Below are positions 1 through 6,634 of a stretch of DNA of 10,881 nt, one piece after another. How positions within the stretch are numbered: the stretch's first letter is position 1; every line of letters starts with the position of its first letter. The notes under the pieces were generated by a model. It saw nothing but the letters and a program-made list of their open reading frames with translations, was not told the DNA's origin and made no database searches. Both the position numbers and the translations under genes were made by a program. The stretch is from a bacterium (lineage in GTDB: Bacteria > Patescibacteriota > Minisyncoccia > Minisyncoccales > CG1-02-41-26): positions 1 to 10,881 of the forward strand of contig JAGGTS010000012.1 of assembly GCA_021163625.1 (NCBI GenBank), written 5' to 3'.

Positions 1-455
1 AAAAATATTTTGCCTTAGCTCTTGACGGTAGAAAAAAACAAAGAAAAGCAATTACCTCAAATCCTGGCCATTTGCTGTTTTGCGGGATTTGCGACAAAGA
101 AAAAGAGCGGCTGGTGGTAAAAAGGTTATTTGAAAGTGATATGTGGACGCCTTATGGCATCAGAACTCATTCTACTTTAGAGCCGGACTTTGACCCGAAA
201 AGTTACCATTTAGGCTCGATTTGGCCTCATGACAATTGGATTATTGCCCAAGGCTTGAAGAAGCTGGGTTATAAAAGGGAATATAATTTAATAAAAAAAG
301 CCATTTTGAAGGCATATAAGGAGATTGGCTATGTTCCAGAATTTTATGGTGTTTCTTTAAAAGGGCAAATTATTTTGGAGGGTTTGGAGCTTAAGCCCTG
401 CTATCCCCAAGCCTGGACGGCTGGGGCGGTTTTAAATTTTATCCTTCAGCCTTAA
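1..455 (+). CDS. Glycogen debranching enzyme / amylo-alpha-1,6-glucosidase, C-terminal fragment (5' end outside window)
   Basis: The reading frame is open from base 3, so the gene begins before the window and only about 150 C-terminal residues are visible. They look like the end of the (alpha/alpha)6-barrel domain of the amylo-alpha-1,6-glucosidase (GDE_C) family. Seen: SNPGHLLFCGI around bases 57-92 (family consensus close to SNPGHLLWxGI) and YHLGSIWPHDN around bases 205-237 (family consensus YHxGSxWPHDN). In this family the domain hydrolyses alpha-1,6 branch stubs of glycogen or related glucans in the cytosol. A TTG at 72 could be read as a start, but it lies inside the conserved SNPGHLL motif, so it is not the true start. 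The TAA stop shares bases with the stop of the convergent synthase gene. The match is strong for the superfamily; exact substrate specificity cannot be told from this fragment. Confidence 0.85.
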   Translation, partial: KYFALALDGRKKQRKAITSNPGHLLFCGICDKEKERLVVKRLFESDMWTPYGIRTHSTLEPDFDPKSYHLGSIWPHDNWIIAQGLKKLGYKREYNLIKKAILKAYKEIGYVPEFYGVSLKGQIILEGLELKPCYPQAWTAGAVLNFILQP

Positions 456-1870
456 GCTAAAAATTTATAGAGCTTTAAATATTCTTTAGCTGATTTGTGC
501 CAGGAAAAGTCTTTGTTCATTCCATTTGTTTGGATTTTTTGCCAGGCGCTTTTATTTCTGTACAATTCTAAAGCTTTGTTAATTGTTGATAGAAGTTCGT
601 CTGCTTGATATTTTTCAAACAGAAATCCGTCTCTGGAAACTACTAATTTTCCATTTTCCATTTTCCATTTTACATTTTCAACTGTGTCTTTTATCCCTCC
701 TACCGCTCGAGCTACGGGGACAGTGCCGTATTTCATAGCTATTAGCTGTCCTAAGCCGCATGGTTCAAAATAAGAAGGCATTAAAAATATATCTGAACCT
801 GCGTATATTTGATGGGCTAATTTTTCGTTAAATTCAATTTTTGCCCCAAATTTTTCTGGGTATTTGCTTGTCATCTCTTTAAAGAAGTTCTCATAATGAG
901 AGCATCCTTTGCCAAGAAGGACAAATTGAATATTCTCTTTCATCAGTTCAGGAAATATTTTTGTTATTAAGTCTATCCCTTTTTGCTGGGCAAGCCGGGA
1001 AACGATTGATAAAAGTGGGACAGACGGATTTTCTCTTTTAAAAAATAGCCTTTGAAGATAAATTTTATTTTCTGCTTTATTCCGCAACTGGCTGGCGGAG
1101 TAATTTTTTATTAGATATTTGTCTTTTTCTGGGTCCCAAGTATTTTCATCCAATCCATTGGTAATGCCAAAAAGGCTGTCTTTTCTTTGTTTTAAGTATT
1201 TATCCAAGCCAAAACCGAATTCTTCTGCCAAAATTTCTTTGGAATAGTTTGGACTAACAGTGGTTACAATATCTGCGTTTAAAATCCCGAGCTTTAAGCA
1301 ATTAACTTCATCGGGAAATTCGATTCCTAATAATTGACTTGCTATTTGCTTTGAATATATTCCTTGATGTCCAAGATTATGAATAGTGAGGATAGTTTTA
1401 ATTTTATTTTGATTGGTCTTTTTTATAAGATAGGGGATAATAGCTGTGTGCCAATCATGGCAATGGAGAATATCAATGTTTAACAAATTACCAACCTCAA
1501 TAGCCGCTTTAGAGAAAAACAAAAATCGGCCGGCTTCGGCGCTTGTCCCGCCAGAAGAAGCGTCTGTTTCTATATATATCCCTTTTGAGGATAAATACTC
1601 CTTATTTTCTATTAAATAAACTGCAATTTCTGTTTGAGGAAGATTTGTTTTCCACAAATTAAAACTTTTTTCTTGACTATCAAAAGTTATTCTAATATTT
1701 TTTTGAACTAATATTTTGTTAGTTAATTGAATTGGTTTATAAAATGGAATGACAATTGAAACATCGACCCCTAATTTTTTAAGGGACTTTGGCAAAGAAC
1801 CAACAACATCGCCGAGCCCTCCTACCTTGACAATAGGAGAGCATTCTGAAGCAATAAATAGAACCTTCAT
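452..1870 (-). CDS. glgA: Glycogen synthase, GT5 family (second GlgA paralogue of the operon)
   Basis: This 472-aa protein is a complete GT5 (GT-B fold) glycogen/starch synthase, which transfers glucose from ADP-glucose (or UDP-glucose) to alpha-1,4-glucan ends. Seen: the N-terminal nucleotide-sugar loop KVGGLGDVVG (Lys15, Asp21), HCHDWHT at 136-142, TIHNLGHQG at 162-170 with His163, SRLAQQKG with Arg292 and Lys297, and the C-terminal FEPCGLGQL with Glu369. These correspond in order to the key E. coli GlgA positions. I chose the ATG at 1870 because the protein then starts directly at the conserved MKVLFIASE strand, and because this ATG overlaps the upstream kinase stop as ATGA. An upstream in-frame ATG at 1960 would add 30 unrelated residues inside the kinase gene. 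Oddities are a heptanucleotide-repeat insertion at about residues 398-408 and a GC-rich Gly/Ser/Ala insertion at about 104-113. Last gene of the operon. Confidence 0.93.
   Translation of the reverse strand: MKVLFIASECSPIVKVGGLGDVVGSLPKSLKKLGVDVSIVIPFYKPIQLTNKILVQKNIRITFDSQEKSFNLWKTNLPQTEIAVYLIENKEYLSSKGIYIETDASSGGTSAEAGRFLFFSKAAIEVGNLLNIDILHCHDWHTAIIPYLIKKTNQNKIKTILTIHNLGHQGIYSKQIASQLLGIEFPDEVNCLKLGILNADIVTTVSPNYSKEILAEEFGFGLDKYLKQRKDSLFGITNGLDENTWDPEKDKYLIKNYSASQLRNKAENKIYLQRLFFKRENPSVPLLSIVSRLAQQKGIDLITKIFPELMKENIQFVLLGKGCSHYENFFKEMTSKYPEKFGAKIEFNEKLAHQIYAGSDIFLMPSYFEPCGLGQLIAMKYGTVPVARAVGGIKDTVENVKWKMENGKLVVSRDGFLFEKYQADELLSTINKALELYRNKSAWQKIQTNGMNKDFSWHKSAKEYLKLYKFLA
647..681. repeat. In-gene tandem heptanucleotide repeat (TTTTCCA)
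   Basis: Three exact TTTTCCA units (647-667) are followed by two degenerate ones, TTTTACA and TTTTCAA. The tract lies inside the downstream glgA and encodes about residues 398-408 (core WKMENGK) on the minus strand. The other synthase in this operon is shorter at this place, between its DTI and GFLFE motifs, so the repeat appears to have added residues. Because 7 is not a multiple of 3, gain or loss of one unit would shift the frame. Confidence 0.75.
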
Positions 1871-2892
1871 ATTGTTTTTTCGATTTCTTCTATTTTGAGA
1901 ATTAGAGACCTTATTTTTTTGGTAAAGCCAGTTCTGGCATCGTTGTTCATAAATTTCCATCCTTTTTTGGCAAAATAGAAGTAATAATGAATTTGGTCAA
2001 GAAAAATTTTAACTAAGAATAGGTGCAGCTTTTCTAAAGTTTTATTTTTATTCAATTTCCTTTGGATACAATAAGCATTTAAGAATGTGTTCTGTAGTTC
2101 AGTTGTTTCCTCTTTCTTAAAAGGGATTTTCCAAGCTTCGGCAGGGAACTCAAACGCTCCATATAAGGTAGCGATGTCCATTAAAGCCGGGCCAAATCCG
2201 GCTCTATCAAAATCAATGACAGAAATAGTGTTTTTGTTAACAATGATATTGCCCGGATAAAAGTCATCGTGAATTATTATTGAGCTGGTTTGCCATATTT
2301 TTTTAAGAAAGCTTAAGCTTGGAATTTTTTTTAGGTCTTGTTTTAAAGAAGGCATTAATATTGGAATTTCTTTTAGCATCTTTTTATATGCGTTTTCTCC
2401 CAAGAAAACTGCTTTTCTTATCTTTTGGTTTTTTGGTCTAAGGCTATGTAATTTTGCTATCCATTTTGCTATTTTTTGTAAGCTTAATTTAGCCTGATAA
2501 AAATTACCTTCTTGAATGATAGAGGCAAATGGTTTTCCTTGTGCTTCCTGGTAGAGAAGTAAGTTCGCTTTGTCAATGAAGTCAAGAGGTTTTGCTATCA
2601 GATACTTGCTTTTGTTGAATCTGCGTTGCCAGAGATATTGCATTACCAAAAACACTGGTTTTCTTGATTCATTTTGTTTTGCGCTGCCTCTGATAACCCT
2701 AATATCTCCCGAGTTGAAAAATATTTTGTATTTTACTAAACAAGATTCTTTTGCCCAATCAGGGGATATTTTTTTGATTTTTATTTTTTTAATGTCTTGG
2801 CTTTTGATATCTGGAAAATAAAAATTCGATTTTTGCTCGAAAATATCTTTGACAAAAGCCTCGTCAATTGACTTAAAAATATTGTATCTCAT
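1867..2892 (-). CDS. APH/choline-kinase-fold phosphotransferase, substrate unknown
   Basis: This 341-aa protein belongs to the aminoglycoside phosphotransferase / choline kinase superfamily, which moves the ATP gamma-phosphate to a small-molecule hydroxyl. Seen: the Brenner motif HxDxxxxN as His208, Asp210 (catalytic base), Asn215, then the metal-binding IDFD with Asp227, and FGPALMDIATLYG just after. The N-terminal half (about 40-125) has the position of the ATP-binding lobe and ends in the hinge-like LYQEAQGKPF. No signal peptide or membrane segment is evident. It sits inside the glycogen operon, 1 bp after the GH57 gene and overlapping glgA by 4 bp (ATGA), so translation is probably coupled. 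From context it may phosphorylate a sugar or maltodextrin. The maltokinase Mak/Pep2 of the GlgE pathway is a related-fold precedent, but it is longer and no treS or glgE is visible. An antibiotic-resistance role is unlikely in this setting. Confidence 0.85.
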   Translation of the reverse strand: MRYNIFKSIDEAFVKDIFEQKSNFYFPDIKSQDIKKIKIKKISPDWAKESCLVKYKIFFNSGDIRVIRGSAKQNESRKPVFLVMQYLWQRRFNKSKYLIAKPLDFIDKANLLLYQEAQGKPFASIIQEGNFYQAKLSLQKIAKWIAKLHSLRPKNQKIRKAVFLGENAYKKMLKEIPILMPSLKQDLKKIPSLSFLKKIWQTSSIIIHDDFYPGNIIVNKNTISVIDFDRAGFGPALMDIATLYGAFEFPAEAWKIPFKKEETTELQNTFLNAYCIQRKLNKNKTLEKLHLFLVKIFLDQIHYYFYFAKKGWKFMNNDARTGFTKKIRSLILKIEEIEKTI

Positions 2893-2893
2893 A

Positions 2894-4366
2894 TTATATT
2901 TTTCTTAGTTCTGGCTGGCCAGATTTTATTTTTTCATATTTTGCCTTATATTTGTCCATTAGTTTCCTTAAGGTGGGATCGGGAATCTCTAGCCGCAAAA
3001 GATCGACAGCGTGGGTTGCGTCGTAGATATCGTTTTTTGTTTCTAATTTCCAAATAGCGTCGCGCCATAAAATTGCTCTTTCAAAGTTTTTCTTTTTTGT
3101 CGCTTCCCACATTTTCTTTTTCATCATTTCTATAAAGGCATAATATACTTCTGGTTTTCCTTTTTCTAAAGTTCTTTCTTTAAAAGGAATTCTGCTGGAC
3201 TCTTTGTATTTTTTTGATTTTTCTTCGATTTTTCCGCTTCTTTGCCACCAAAACGCAGTAGAAAGTATTTTTCTATAGTAATCCTCGCCAACTTCTACTT
3301 GTCTCTTTGTTACTCCCGGGATTGATTTTAGAGCTCCTAAAACAAGCCAAGCTCCTTTTTCAATCATCTCAATGCTCCACCACGGTTCTCCGGAAGCCCA
3401 AAAAAATTGGTCTGAGGCCATTGCTTTGTCTATTTTTTCCTGAATAAACTCAGAATATTTTTTTGTCTTAGCGGTTTTTATTAAATAATTAAGAAATTTC
3501 CACTGAAGTTGGTGAACTTTATTTCTTGGATTTTTCCAAGAATAAAACTGGATTCCTTTTTCTATGTCTTCTTTACTAGAAGCCCAAGTGCCTTCTTGGG
3601 GGATAATTGCCTTATCAATTTTAAAATAAGTTGGTAATTTAGAGAGAAAAATCTGTTTTGGTTTTTTTATCGTGAGAATTTTAAATAAAACTTTTTCTAG
3701 CCCCGGTCGATGATGCCCAAAGGTTTCACCATCCATTGCCGTGCAAAGATACTTATTATCTTTTAAATCTTGTTTTATTAACTCGGCAAATTCTTTTTTT
3801 GTTCTGACAATTGCGCTCATAATACAGTTTGAGACCCTCCTTTCCCTAAAGACAGCAATTAAACCTTTAGTTTTTTCAATCGTAAAAAGTTTGTTGGCTA
3901 TAGGCTTGCCATTTGACCAAGAAATTTCATCTAAGAGAATCATTTTATAACCAAGCTCGGAGACGGCTTGGCCAACTTTTTGACTATAAGCCATCTCTGG
4001 TGGGAAAAAGCAAACCGGCTTGTAGCTCTTGCCAAAATACCTTCTATTTGTTTGGTGATTGCTTCTAATTTGACGGGCGATTTCTTGCTTTTTCAAAAAA
4101 GGCAATAATGGATGATATTTTGCGCTTTCAGTAAACTCTAACTTGCCTTGGTTGGCAAGGGTTTTTATGTTTTCAATTATATCTTGATGCCCATTTTTTG
4201 CTAAAAGCTCAGTTAGAGATCCGTTGATATTTAGGTTTATTTTAATGTCTGGTATATTTAATAAGCCCTTGAATAAAGGTCTGTAGGATTCATTGGCTAC
4301 CGCATCTAAAATTTCTTTTGATTGTTCATATGGTTGATAGATATGTAAAAAGTTTATCCAATACAT
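2894..4366 (-). CDS. GH57 glycoside hydrolase (amylase / glucanotransferase-like)
   Basis: This 490-aa cytosolic enzyme is a retaining alpha-glucan-active hydrolase or transferase of family GH57. The conserved motifs appear in the usual order: HIYQP at 8-12 (motif 1); FFPPEMAYS at 120-128 with Glu124 as the likely nucleophile; MDGETFGHH at 211-219 with Asp212 as the likely acid/base; and ASDQFFWAS at 317-325 with EPWWSIEM after it. The spacing resembles the Thermococcus litoralis enzyme (Glu123/Asp214). There is no signal peptide, consistent with work on intracellular glycogen. GH57 includes alpha-amylase, 4-alpha-glucanotransferase, branching enzyme and amylopullulanase; the sequence by eye does not separate these. 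A helical C-terminal tail (about 385-490) follows the catalytic part and contains a UVR-like hairpin at 411-442. The gene starts 2 bp after the upstream glgA stop and ends 1 bp before the kinase ATG, so it is in the same operon. Confidence 0.9.
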   Translation of the reverse strand: MYWINFLHIYQPYEQSKEILDAVANESYRPLFKGLLNIPDIKINLNINGSLTELLAKNGHQDIIENIKTLANQGKLEFTESAKYHPLLPFLKKQEIARQIRSNHQTNRRYFGKSYKPVCFFPPEMAYSQKVGQAVSELGYKMILLDEISWSNGKPIANKLFTIEKTKGLIAVFRERRVSNCIMSAIVRTKKEFAELIKQDLKDNKYLCTAMDGETFGHHRPGLEKVLFKILTIKKPKQIFLSKLPTYFKIDKAIIPQEGTWASSKEDIEKGIQFYSWKNPRNKVHQLQWKFLNYLIKTAKTKKYSEFIQEKIDKAMASDQFFWASGEPWWSIEMIEKGAWLVLGALKSIPGVTKRQVEVGEDYYRKILSTAFWWQRSGKIEEKSKKYKESSRIPFKERTLEKGKPEVYYAFIEMMKKKMWEATKKKNFERAILWRDAIWKLETKNDIYDATHAVDLLRLEIPDPTLRKLMDKYKAKYEKIKSGQPELRKI

Positions 4367-4368
4367 AG

Positions 4369-5892
4369 TTATTTTTTAACTTCCTTAATTATTTGGTAAA
4401 ACAGTTGAAGATATTCTTGAGCTGACTTTTTCCAAGAAAAATCTATTTTCATCGCTTTTTTAATTAACTTTTTCCATGAGCCTTTAAATTCAAAGCAAGT
4501 TTTTGCTCTTACGATTGCTGTATATAAAGCCATTGAATTATATTCCTCAAATAAAAAGCCGTTACCTTTTTCTTTTGATGGATCAAAGTTTTGGATTGTG
4601 TCTGCCAATCCTCCTGTTTTCCTGGCTATTGGGATACATCCATATCTCATTGCTTGCATCTGAACTATACCACAGGGCTCAAATTTTGAAGGGAGTAAAA
4701 CTGCGTCAGCTCCGGCAAATACCAAATGGGGGAGAGAATGGCTAAACTCAAAAAGATAGCCAATTCTTTTGGCAAAAATTTTAGCCTTTTTTTGAATCAT
4801 TTCTTTATACCTTGATTCTCCATCACCGATAATAGCAAGCTGCAAAGATGGCAAATTTTTGAATAATGAATCGATAATATCTTTTAATAAATCAAATCCT
4901 TTTTGCTCTGTCAGGCGGGAAACTATTGCTAACAAAAAGGCGTCTTGGTCTTCAGCTAAACCAAGCCGCTTTTGGAGATAAATTTTACTTTCCGCTTTTT
5001 TGTCAATACTTCTTTGGGTGTAATGGACGGGGATATTAGAAGATGTTTGGGGATTATATTTTTGGTAATCAATTCCATTTAATATGCCAAATAGCCTATG
5101 TTGCTTTTCTAAAAGTATTTTATCTAATCCTTCCCCAAATTCTGGAGTTAAGATTTCTTTGGCGTAAGTTGGCGAGACAGTAACAATAAAATCACTGTAC
5201 ATTATCCCTCTTAACATCCAATTTAGCTTGGCTAATCTTGGGTTAAATAAATCTGGAATTGACTCTCTGCCAGAATCTTTCTCGCTTTCTTGGGTAAATT
5301 TGAAATCGCACATTCCTTGGTACTCTAAATTGTGAATTGTAAAAACAACTGGAAGTTTCGATAAATAAGGATCGGTTTTATAAACAGTTTTAAGGTAATT
5401 TGGCAAAAGCCCTGTTTGCCAATCTGAAGCCACAATAATATCTGGCTTCCAGCTTGATTTTTTAAGGAACTCTATTATGCCCCGGCACAAAAGAGCCCAC
5501 CTTACATGGTCATCGGAATAACCGTAAACATTGGCCCGTTTCTCGTAGTATTCCATATTTTCAAGAAAATAAGTAGTAACGTTTTCTCTATTAGAATATT
5601 TTTTTACATTGCAAATTAAATAAGCATATGGTCCTGGCTGGTCGGTGGGGACTTTTAATTTTTCTATCTCTGCTTTTAATTTATACTTTTGGGGATCTAT
5701 TGTGCCGTATCGTGGTATCATTACCCGGGCATCCTGACCTAACTTTTTTAAAGACAAGGGCAGGGAGCGCATTACATCTCCCAGACCGCCAGCTTTAGCA
5801 AAAGGCGCAGCTTCGCTAGCTACAAAAAGAATTTTCAGCTTTTTAGTTGGCGAAATAACTTTATTTGATTCAATAATAGGGATACTACTCAT
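4369..5892 (-). CDS. glgA: Glycogen synthase, GT5 family (first gene of the glycogen operon)
   Basis: This 507-aa GT5 enzyme is the longer of two synthases in the operon. Seen: the N-terminal KILFVASEAAPFAKAGGLGDV with the nucleotide-sugar Lys33, SDWQTGLLP at 156-164 (the first His of the usual HDW motif is Ser here), TIHNLEYQG at 185-193 with His187, SRLTEQKG with Arg326 and Lys331, and SKFEPCGIVQMQAMRYG with Glu405. All expected catalytic positions are kept, so it should be active in extending alpha-1,4-glucan from a nucleotide-glucose. The ATG at 5892 is the only near start; it adds a 19-residue polar leader before the first beta strand. No clear Shine-Dalgarno sequence is visible. A TATAAT on the minus strand at 5932-5927 lies at the right distance to start this operon with a leader of about 28 nt. 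It differs much from the downstream paralogue, so it is probably an old duplication or a separate subfamily. Confidence 0.93.
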   Translation of the reverse strand: MSSIPIIESNKVISPTKKLKILFVASEAAPFAKAGGLGDVMRSLPLSLKKLGQDARVMIPRYGTIDPQKYKLKAEIEKLKVPTDQPGPYAYLICNVKKYSNRENVTTYFLENMEYYEKRANVYGYSDDHVRWALLCRGIIEFLKKSSWKPDIIVASDWQTGLLPNYLKTVYKTDPYLSKLPVVFTIHNLEYQGMCDFKFTQESEKDSGRESIPDLFNPRLAKLNWMLRGIMYSDFIVTVSPTYAKEILTPEFGEGLDKILLEKQHRLFGILNGIDYQKYNPQTSSNIPVHYTQRSIDKKAESKIYLQKRLGLAEDQDAFLLAIVSRLTEQKGFDLLKDIIDSLFKNLPSLQLAIIGDGESRYKEMIQKKAKIFAKRIGYLFEFSHSLPHLVFAGADAVLLPSKFEPCGIVQMQAMRYGCIPIARKTGGLADTIQNFDPSKEKGNGFLFEEYNSMALYTAIVRAKTCFEFKGSWKKLIKKAMKIDFSWKKSAQEYLQLFYQIIKEVKK

Positions 5893-5896
5893 AAGT

Positions 5897-5925
5897 TTGA
5901 TTTTAGTTAATTATTGGCCTATAAT
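5897..5925 (+). promoter_or_regulatory. Probable sigma-70 promoter facing right (pseudogene / dnaG side)
   Basis: TTGATT at 5897-5902 and a perfect TATAAT at 5920-5925 are separated by 17 bp, the ideal spacing. Transcription would start near 5932, 28 nt before the ATG at 5960 of the broken glycosyltransferase gene. Since that gene is dead, the transcript may now act as a long leader for dnaG-rpoD. The -35 lies just outside the start of the divergent glgA gene. Confidence 0.5.
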
Positions 5926-5935
5926 TATTATAGGC
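5917..5935. repeat. 19-bp perfect palindrome carrying back-to-back -10 boxes
   Basis: GCCTATAAT (5917-5925) and ATTATAGGC (5927-5935) are perfect inverted repeats around a single T at 5926. Each arm holds a TATAAT, one per strand, in the region between the two divergent genes. It can be read as a symmetric divergent promoter, or as an operator for a dimeric regulator that would block both directions; the sequence does not decide between these. Confidence 0.75.
5927..5932 (-). promoter_or_regulatory. Probable -10 box of the glycogen operon
   Basis: Read on the minus strand this is a perfect TATAAT. Transcription would start near 5920, about 28 nt ahead of the ATG at 5892. The matching -35 position (about 5949-5955) is A/T-rich with a poor match, so strength is uncertain. 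It forms one arm of the 19-bp palindrome. Confidence 0.45.
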
Positions 5936-5959
5936 TATCTGTAAAAATTTAAAAGTATT

Positions 5960-6626
5960 ATGAAAAGGGTAGCGGGTATAATTCCTACTTACCTACAACG
6001 AGGAGAAGACTATAACCAAGGTAATAAAGGTTTTGAGACATAATCCATATATCTCGGAGACAATAGTTGTTGACGATGGCCCTTTTAATAATACCTCAAA
6101 AATAGCTAAAAGTGTAGGGGCAAGAATTATAAGATTAGCAAAAAATCAAGGCAAGGCTCAGGCAATGGCAAGGGGAGTGAAGGTAACCGATGCTTCTATC
6201 ATTTTTCTCTGAGACGCTGATTTAACTGGGCTTAATAATCGAAATGTTAATGCTTTGCTCGAGCCGGTACTAGCTGGCAAAGTAGATACGACTGTTGGCA
6301 CAGTTGGCAGAAAAAAATTTAAAAAGTATATTCGTTGGTTTGCTTAAAAAACTGATTCTTCGGCAGCCGGCCAAAGAGTCATAAAAAGAGAATTTTGGGA
6401 GACAATCCCGGCGAAATATAAAAAGAAATATTATAATATTATATTGAAAGCGTTTTAACTTGTTTTGCTAAGATAAGGCATTTAAAAACCAAAGTAATTG
6501 TTTTGGATGGAGTCCATCATATAATAAAAGAAAAAAATACAGAATTGTTGTAGGGGTAGCAAAAAGGCTTTCAATGATGAGATAGGCTATTTTTATAAAC
6601 ATCTTGCTAAGTATTCGTTATTGTAA
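5960..6626 (+). pseudogene. Glycosyltransferase family 2 pseudogene
   Basis: The remains of a GT2 (dolichyl-phosphate-mannose-synthase-like) gene of about 220 codons can be followed across changing frames. Frame 1 gives MKRVAGIIPTY. After a shift at about 5993-5996 (an extra CTAC next to a TAC repeat) comes NEEKTITKVIKVLRHNP, then ETIVVDDGPFNNTSKIA, then NQGKAQAMARG and DADLTGL. An in-frame TGA at 6210-6212 interrupts just before DADL, and a TAA at 6345-6347 follows RWFA. GQRVIKREFWETIPAKYKKKYY is followed by a second shift near 6440, a third near 6535 and a fourth near 6575. The end GYFYKHLAKYSLL finishes at TAA 6624-6626. The VVDDG and DADL motifs identify the GT-A fold nucleotide-sugar site. 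Neighbouring genes are intact, so the damage is real decay rather than poor sequence. An acceptor cannot be named. Confidence 0.85.
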
Positions 6627-6634
6627 AAAAGATT

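Noticed and set aside
433..467. Bidirectional terminator between the convergent genes (TAAATTTT/AAAATTTA arms)
   Set aside because: The arms are only A/T pairs with a 19-nt loop and no G/C stem, so stability would be poor, and both arms lie inside coding sequence.
1871..1960. N-terminal extension of glgA from an upstream ATG at 1960
   Set aside because: The 30 extra residues are Asn/Arg/Lys-rich, overlap the kinase gene, and precede the conserved MKVLFIASE start; the ATGA overlap at 1867-1870 is a better start.
1867..2892. Aminoglycoside resistance gene
   Set aside because: Only the general kinase fold is shared; the position inside a glycogen operon and the lack of any mobile context argue for a metabolic kinase.
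6210..6212. In-frame TGA in the glycosyltransferase as evidence of recoded TGA (Gly or Trp) as in some CPR lineages
   Set aside because: TGA is a genuine stop for the kinase gene and dcd, intact genes use TGG for Trp, and the gene also has frameshifts and an in-frame TAA.
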